A DNA stretch of 34,586 nt from Bacillota bacterium (GTDB taxonomy: Bacteria > Bacillota > Sulfobacillia > Sulfobacillales > Sulfobacillaceae), in the NCBI GenBank assembly GCA_021820485.1, contig JAKADO010000028.1, positions 1 through 34,586 of the forward strand, written 5' to 3'. Below, piece after piece: positions 31,406 to 34,586 of this stretch (positions within the stretch are counted from its first letter, which is position 1; each line of letters opens with the position of its first letter). Position numbers and translations under genes: made by a program. The notes under the pieces were generated by a model. It was not told where the DNA came from. It saw only the letters and a program-made list of their open reading frames with translations, and searched no databases.

Positions 31406-32746
31406 CGCCATTAACATTTCCGCTGTAGCCACAATCGCCCGAAAGAACAAGTCGATGCGCATGTTTTCGTTGGGGCCGTGATTGCCCTCATCATGATTGG
31501 CATAAGGAATGATGAGAGAGGGAATGCCCAAGATGCGCGTGAACACGTAATCCGGAAGACTCCCGCCCATCATGGGCTCAACGTATGGTTCCATTCCGTA
31601 AGCGCGTGTCAACGCTTCTTGCAGGGCCGCCACGGCCGGATGAGCGGCCCCCGTTCGCGAAGGATACATCCAGCCAGGATGTGGGATATATTCCACATCG
31701 GGGGCAATGGCGGCCAGATATTCACGAAATTGCCGATCGATCATCGCGGGATCCTGGTTGGGAACCAAGCGGACATCGCAGAGCGCCCGCGCCGTGGCCG
31801 GAATGATGCTTTTGTGGCCGGGGCCGGCATAGCCTGACTCGAGCCCATTGATGGAAAAACTCGGCGTCATCAAACGCTGATAGTAGTCTTGCTTGGTCCA
31901 CCGGCGCACCGATTCCTCCGGAACCCCCAATGCGGCGGCCACGGAGGGCGGGTCAAACGGCAGTGCCTCGATTAACTCCCGGTCTATGGCGCGCAGGGGC
32001 TCGACCTCATCATAAAATCCGGGCACCAGGACCCGATTGTCCGTGGACAAGAGTTCGGACAACACGTGCACCAACCGCCACGCAGAGTTGGGCACCAAAT
32101 TTCCCTTATGGCCTGAGTGGTTGTCAAACCGCGCGCCCGAGACTCTGAGCTCAAAGCTGAAGATGCCCCGCACCCCGAGACAAATCATGGGCCTATCGCC
32201 CATTGCCATGGGTCCGTCAGACGTTATGGCCACATCTGCAGAAAGGGACTCCCGATGTTGATCGAAGACCGCCGGCAGATGGGGACTTCCTGACTCTTCC
32301 TCCCCTTCAATCACAAACTTCACGGTCACCGGAAGGTCACCGAACCGTTGCAGCACGGCCAGCACCCCGAATAGGTGGGCCAAATGCTGACCCTTGTTGT
32401 CGCCGGTGCCGCGCCCGAACAATCGGCCGTTCCGCTCTGTGGGCTCAAAAGGAGGACTCTCCCATGCCTCCACGGGATCGGCCGGTTGAACATCATAGTG
32501 GCCGTAGATTAAGACGCTGGCTGCATCCGGACGGACACTCTTCCTCTCGGCGAACAGCACGGGCTCCCCTGGGGTAGGAATCTCCTCTACGGTGAATCCA
32601 GCCGAACCCAACATTTGGCGCAAAAATCCCTTTATGGCAGCAAGGCCGTTGGCTTCAGCCTTTAAGCTGCGTATGCGCACGGCCTCCTTCCACAATTCCA
32701 GCCACTCTTCCCGGTGGCTCTCCACTATCGGCCAAAAATCAGACAT
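31364..32746 (-). CDS. M20-family metallopeptidase (dipeptidase)
   Basis: A cytoplasmic zinc hydrolase of 460 residues that cleaves dipeptides or acyl-amino acids. The metal and catalytic residues are in place: His83 and Asp85 in YGHYDVQPA, Asp116 in GRGTGDNKG, the catalytic and bridging glutamates in IEGEEESGSP (149-151), an aspartate in TSDG near residue 176 and a C-terminal histidine in ANHDEGNHGPNE. A central lid domain is present. This is the carnosinase/DapE-like M20 type; a dipeptidase is the most common annotation. The ATG at 32746 has AAGGAG seven bases upstream. The promoter must lie in the 155 bp between it and the formamidase remnant. Confidence 0.93.
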   Translation of the reverse strand: MSDFWPIVESHREEWLELWKEAVRIRSLKAEANGLAAIKGFLRQMLGSAGFTVEEIPTPGEPVLFAERKSVRPDAASVLIYGHYDVQPADPVEAWESPPFEPTERNGRLFGRGTGDNKGQHLAHLFGVLAVLQRFGDLPVTVKFVIEGEEESGSPHLPAVFDQHRESLSADVAITSDGPMAMGDRPMICLGVRGIFSFELRVSGARFDNHSGHKGNLVPNSAWRLVHVLSELLSTDNRVLVPGFYDEVEPLRAIDRELIEALPFDPPSVAAALGVPEESVRRWTKQDYYQRLMTPSFSINGLESGYAGPGHKSIIPATARALCDVRLVPNQDPAMIDRQFREYLAAIAPDVEYIPHPGWMYPSRTGAAHPAVAALQEALTRAYGMEPYVEPMMGGSLPDYVFTRILGIPSLIIPYANHDEGNHGPNENMRIDLFFRAIVATAEMLMALGNLSGPAQQPVH

Positions 32747-32901
32747 GGCATAGCTCCTTCTGGGCCTCGTTTTTTTCCTTATCGTATCAAAGCTCCGACG
32801 CCATGGCTGGCTTTTCCGATTTTTTTGGCTTCAAGAAGGACTTCGGCCATTCTTCGCGAATCTTTCGCTCACTGCCCTGCGCCAGAAACGCGCGCCATTG
32901 A

Positions 32902-33189
32902 AAGGACGGTGCCCTCAACCTGAAGACGCCGCGGGTCGAGTCTCATCCCCACTCCCATCGAGCGGGTTCGGCCCTTATCACGACTGGCATCGGCCCCGAC
33001 CTGTGGCAGGCGGCTCGGACGGCCACCGAACAAATGCTTAAGTGGATTCAACAAATCGCAGGAATTTGCCGCGAGGACGCGTATCTTCTAGCGAGCGTCG
33101 CGGGCGACTTAAAGATCTCCGAGATTGTCGACGCGCCCAATTGGGTCGTGTCGATGCATCTCGAAAAAGAGGTGCTCGGGGGAGTATGA
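32902..33189 (+). pseudogene. C-terminal remnant of formamidase/acetamidase (FmdA/AmdA)
   Basis: An open frame with no start codon, bounded upstream by TGA at 32899, encodes 95 residues that match the end of the family: LNLKTPRVES, ALITTGIGPDLWQAARTATE, REDAYLLASVAGDLKISEIV and DAPNWVVSMHLEKEVLGG up to the TGA at 33187-33189. FmdA cleaves formamide or short amides to ammonia. Family members have about 300-400 residues, so only the last quarter remains. The preceding bases in another frame (ending ETRAIERTV) may continue it through a one-base lesion in the CCC at 32911-32913; beyond that the family is not recognised. The gene is truncated or decayed. Confidence 0.82.
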
Positions 33190-33274
33190 ACGCGCCCCAG
33201 GAGGCGCCAGCTCGTAATAAACGGCCGGGGCCAACCGTCATCATTGAGAAAACACTTCGTTGAAGGAGTCGCGC

Positions 33275-33856
33275 ATGAGCATTTTGGCGTCAATATGGAA
33301 CGGCATTCTGGGGATATGGATTAGCATCGGTTTGCGGTTGTTTCCGCCCGTCATCCACCCCATGCTGGTTCACTTTCCCATTGTGCTGTTGTATGGGAGT
33401 TTATTCACCACCGTCTTAGGGTTTTTTTGGAAATACGACCGATTTTTCGACCGCGCCAGCTTCTGGCTGTTGGTGTTGGGATTCTTAGCCGGTGTTGTCG
33501 CCGCGGCCACCGGGGTGCTGTCGGAACAATTTACGAAGTGGACGCCCACAACCAGCGCACTGTTGAGCAAACACCAAGCATACGCCGTTCTAACCGGGGT
33601 GTTTGTGCTGCTGGCATTGGCATCGCGGGTAGCCGCGCGATACTCCCGGTCGCAGTCGAAGGGGTCTTTGTCCTGGTCTCTGGCCGACACGGGTCGCGGA
33701 CGTCAGACCGGCCTGTCGATGTTCTTCCTGGTCGCTGCGGTCGTCATGGTTACCATGACCGCCTCGGTTGGCGGGACGATGGTGTATCAATACGGCGTGG
33801 GAGTTCATGGCGCCGGCTATCATACGCCAGCGCTTTTGGCCAAACATCACGGCTAG
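33275..33856 (+). CDS. Integral membrane protein, DUF2231 family
   Basis: 193 residues with four or five hydrophobic segments. The marks of DUF2231 are PVIHPMLVHFPIVLLYGSLF near residue 24, with the conserved HP...HFP, and a second helix with LGFLAGVVAAATGVLSEQ. These proteins are often found with metal, cytochrome or photosynthetic genes, and their function is unknown. The ATG at 33275 follows GAAGGAG by about eight bases; five residues of the longer frame are left out. The 139 bp that follow lead to another membrane gene. Confidence 0.82.
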   Translation: MSILASIWNGILGIWISIGLRLFPPVIHPMLVHFPIVLLYGSLFTTVLGFFWKYDRFFDRASFWLLVLGFLAGVVAAATGVLSEQFTKWTPTTSALLSKHQAYAVLTGVFVLLALASRVAARYSRSQSKGSLSWSLADTGRGRQTGLSMFFLVAAVVMVTMTASVGGTMVYQYGVGVHGAGYHTPALLAKHHG

Positions 33857-33937
33857 CGTCTCCTGCAGGACTTCCGCGGATGGCGCAGTCGGCACGGCTT
33901 GCGTTCAAATTCCCTCCTCCCGGTTCGCTCTTTTTCG

Positions 33938-33966
33938 TTGCACAGATGTCTGGCGCGGGGCAGAAT
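33938..33966 (+). promoter_or_regulatory. Weak promoter-like pair before the last gene
   Basis: TTGCAC and CAGAAT are separated by 17 bases, 29 bases before the GTG start. The boxes match only in part, so the call is tentative. Confidence 0.3.
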
Positions 33967-33995
33967 AGGAAGAGCAATTGTCAGGAGGGAACATC

Positions 33996-34532
33996 GTGCC
34001 CTCAATGGAACGTGATCAATTGGTGCAGCATCTGACGCCGCCTCCAGGTGTCGTGATGCCTCCCTATCCCGCCGCCCGCGATCGTTGGTACCGGTGGTCG
34101 CTGTTGGCTGCCGCCCTAGGATTTTTCGGCCAGGGAATCGCCACACTCGCCGCCAACCGAGATGCCATCGCCTTCTTTCACGGTTGGTTGGCCATCGCGT
34201 TGGCCTCCGCGGGTTGGACCTTTCTCGTCTGGCTGAGAAATTGGCGATATCTCGTCCGAGGGTTGGTCACGGTCGGGCTGCTGCTATGGCCGTGGTGGAC
34301 ATTGGGCAGTTGGGCCCTCACCCTGTCCGCCAGTGCTGTCATGACCGCGAAGGAGACCCACTGCTTTCACTTCCCGGCAGGCCGCATTATTCCGTGGTAT
34401 TCGCTCGCCCTGGGCGCCGCCTTGATTCTCGGGCGGCCCGAGTGGCTTATTGGATGCGGGTGGTTGGGGTTGGCGACCCTATGGGGATGGCTCGTCTGGG
34501 GTCGCTTGCACCTGCCGCTCTTCGAAATCTAG
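33996..34532 (+). CDS. Integral membrane protein, DUF2301-like
   Basis: 178 residues with five or six hydrophobic segments. The segment TAKETHCFHFPAGRIIPWYS near residue 118 resembles the KE(x)FCF motif of DUF2301, a cyanobacterial-type membrane family of unknown function; total length also fits (about 165-200). The GTG at 33996 has AGGAGGGA five to seven bases upstream, better than the ATG three codons later. The last helices are tryptophan-rich. It may act with the DUF2231 protein before it, but only proximity supports this. Confidence 0.68.
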   Translation: MPSMERDQLVQHLTPPPGVVMPPYPAARDRWYRWSLLAAALGFFGQGIATLAANRDAIAFFHGWLAIALASAGWTFLVWLRNWRYLVRGLVTVGLLLWPWWTLGSWALTLSASAVMTAKETHCFHFPAGRIIPWYSLALGAALILGRPEWLIGCGWLGLATLWGWLVWGRLHLPLFEI

Positions 34533-34586
34533 TTGTGCGCAAAGACGCCCTAAAGATACGGCTCACCCGGGTGGCATGCTACAAAT

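Noticed and set aside
33042..33263. 73-residue plus-strand frame
   Set aside because: It lies over the formamidase remnant in another frame, is arginine-rich and lacks a ribosome site.
1..34586. CRISPR arrays, insertion sequences and rRNA genes
   Set aside because: No direct-repeat series, transposase motif with inverted ends, or rRNA sequence was seen on either strand.

Overview
The window is a densely packed, GC-rich bacterial chromosome segment of about 34.6 kb. The gene content suggests an acidophilic or thermophilic Firmicutes relative, with Sulfobacillus as the best guess. That guess rests on a fused transaldolase-glucose-6-phosphate isomerase together with a short 6-phosphogluconate dehydrogenase and an OpcA-type protein, strong AGGAGG ribosome sites, a NiaR-type regulator and many GTG/TTG starts. 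The assignment is an inference; no ribosomal RNA or marker gene is present to prove it.

Layout. (1) 1-4761, minus strand: a repair operon, polA then mutM, followed by a 63-residue protein and a solute-binding protein that runs off the left edge; all junctions overlap or abut. (2) 4932-6245: a lone alpha/beta hydrolase converging on a winged-helix regulator, which sits behind a tRNA-Leu(CAA) gene with its own promoter and terminator. (3) 6250-8746, minus strand: glutamine synthetase (near-perfect sigma-A promoter) and a ROK glucokinase. (4) 8886-18599, plus strand: a seven-gene sugar-phosphate operon, tkt, tal-pgi fusion, gnd, zwf, opcA, pgl and a HAD phosphatase. It covers the oxidative and non-oxidative pentose phosphate pathway, starts at a promoter whose spacer holds a 13-bp palindrome, and stands back-to-back with glucokinase, which makes its glucose-6-phosphate.

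(5) 18602-20336: three short pilin-like (Tad/Flp-type) membrane genes without any assembly ATPase or platform protein, then two small membrane proteins. (6) 20333-23025: two divergent MFS transporters, the first of the phosphate:H+ symporter type. (7) 22792-28720, minus strand: a six-gene run of overlapping or closely spaced genes: a trans-sulfuration PLP enzyme, 5-oxoprolinase subunits PxpB, PxpC and PxpA, a UbiA prenyltransferase and a SAM methyltransferase. PxpC carries a C-terminal biotinyl/lipoyl-like domain without the attachment lysine. The methyltransferase end overlaps the MFS gene by 234 bp, probably because of a one-base indel in a T6 run. (8) 28851-34532: a frameshifted sigma factor, niaR, a strong palindrome over the promoter of an NCS1 permease, an M20 dipeptidase, a C-terminal remnant of a formamidase/acetamidase, and two integral membrane proteins (DUF2231 and DUF2301-like).

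No insertion sequence, CRISPR array, prophage or rRNA was seen. The points most worth a second look are the NiaR / palindrome / NCS1 unit as a possible niacin-uptake system, the lysine-less biotinyl-like domain on PxpC, the single-base homopolymer lesions that explain three odd genes, and the orphan pilin cluster.
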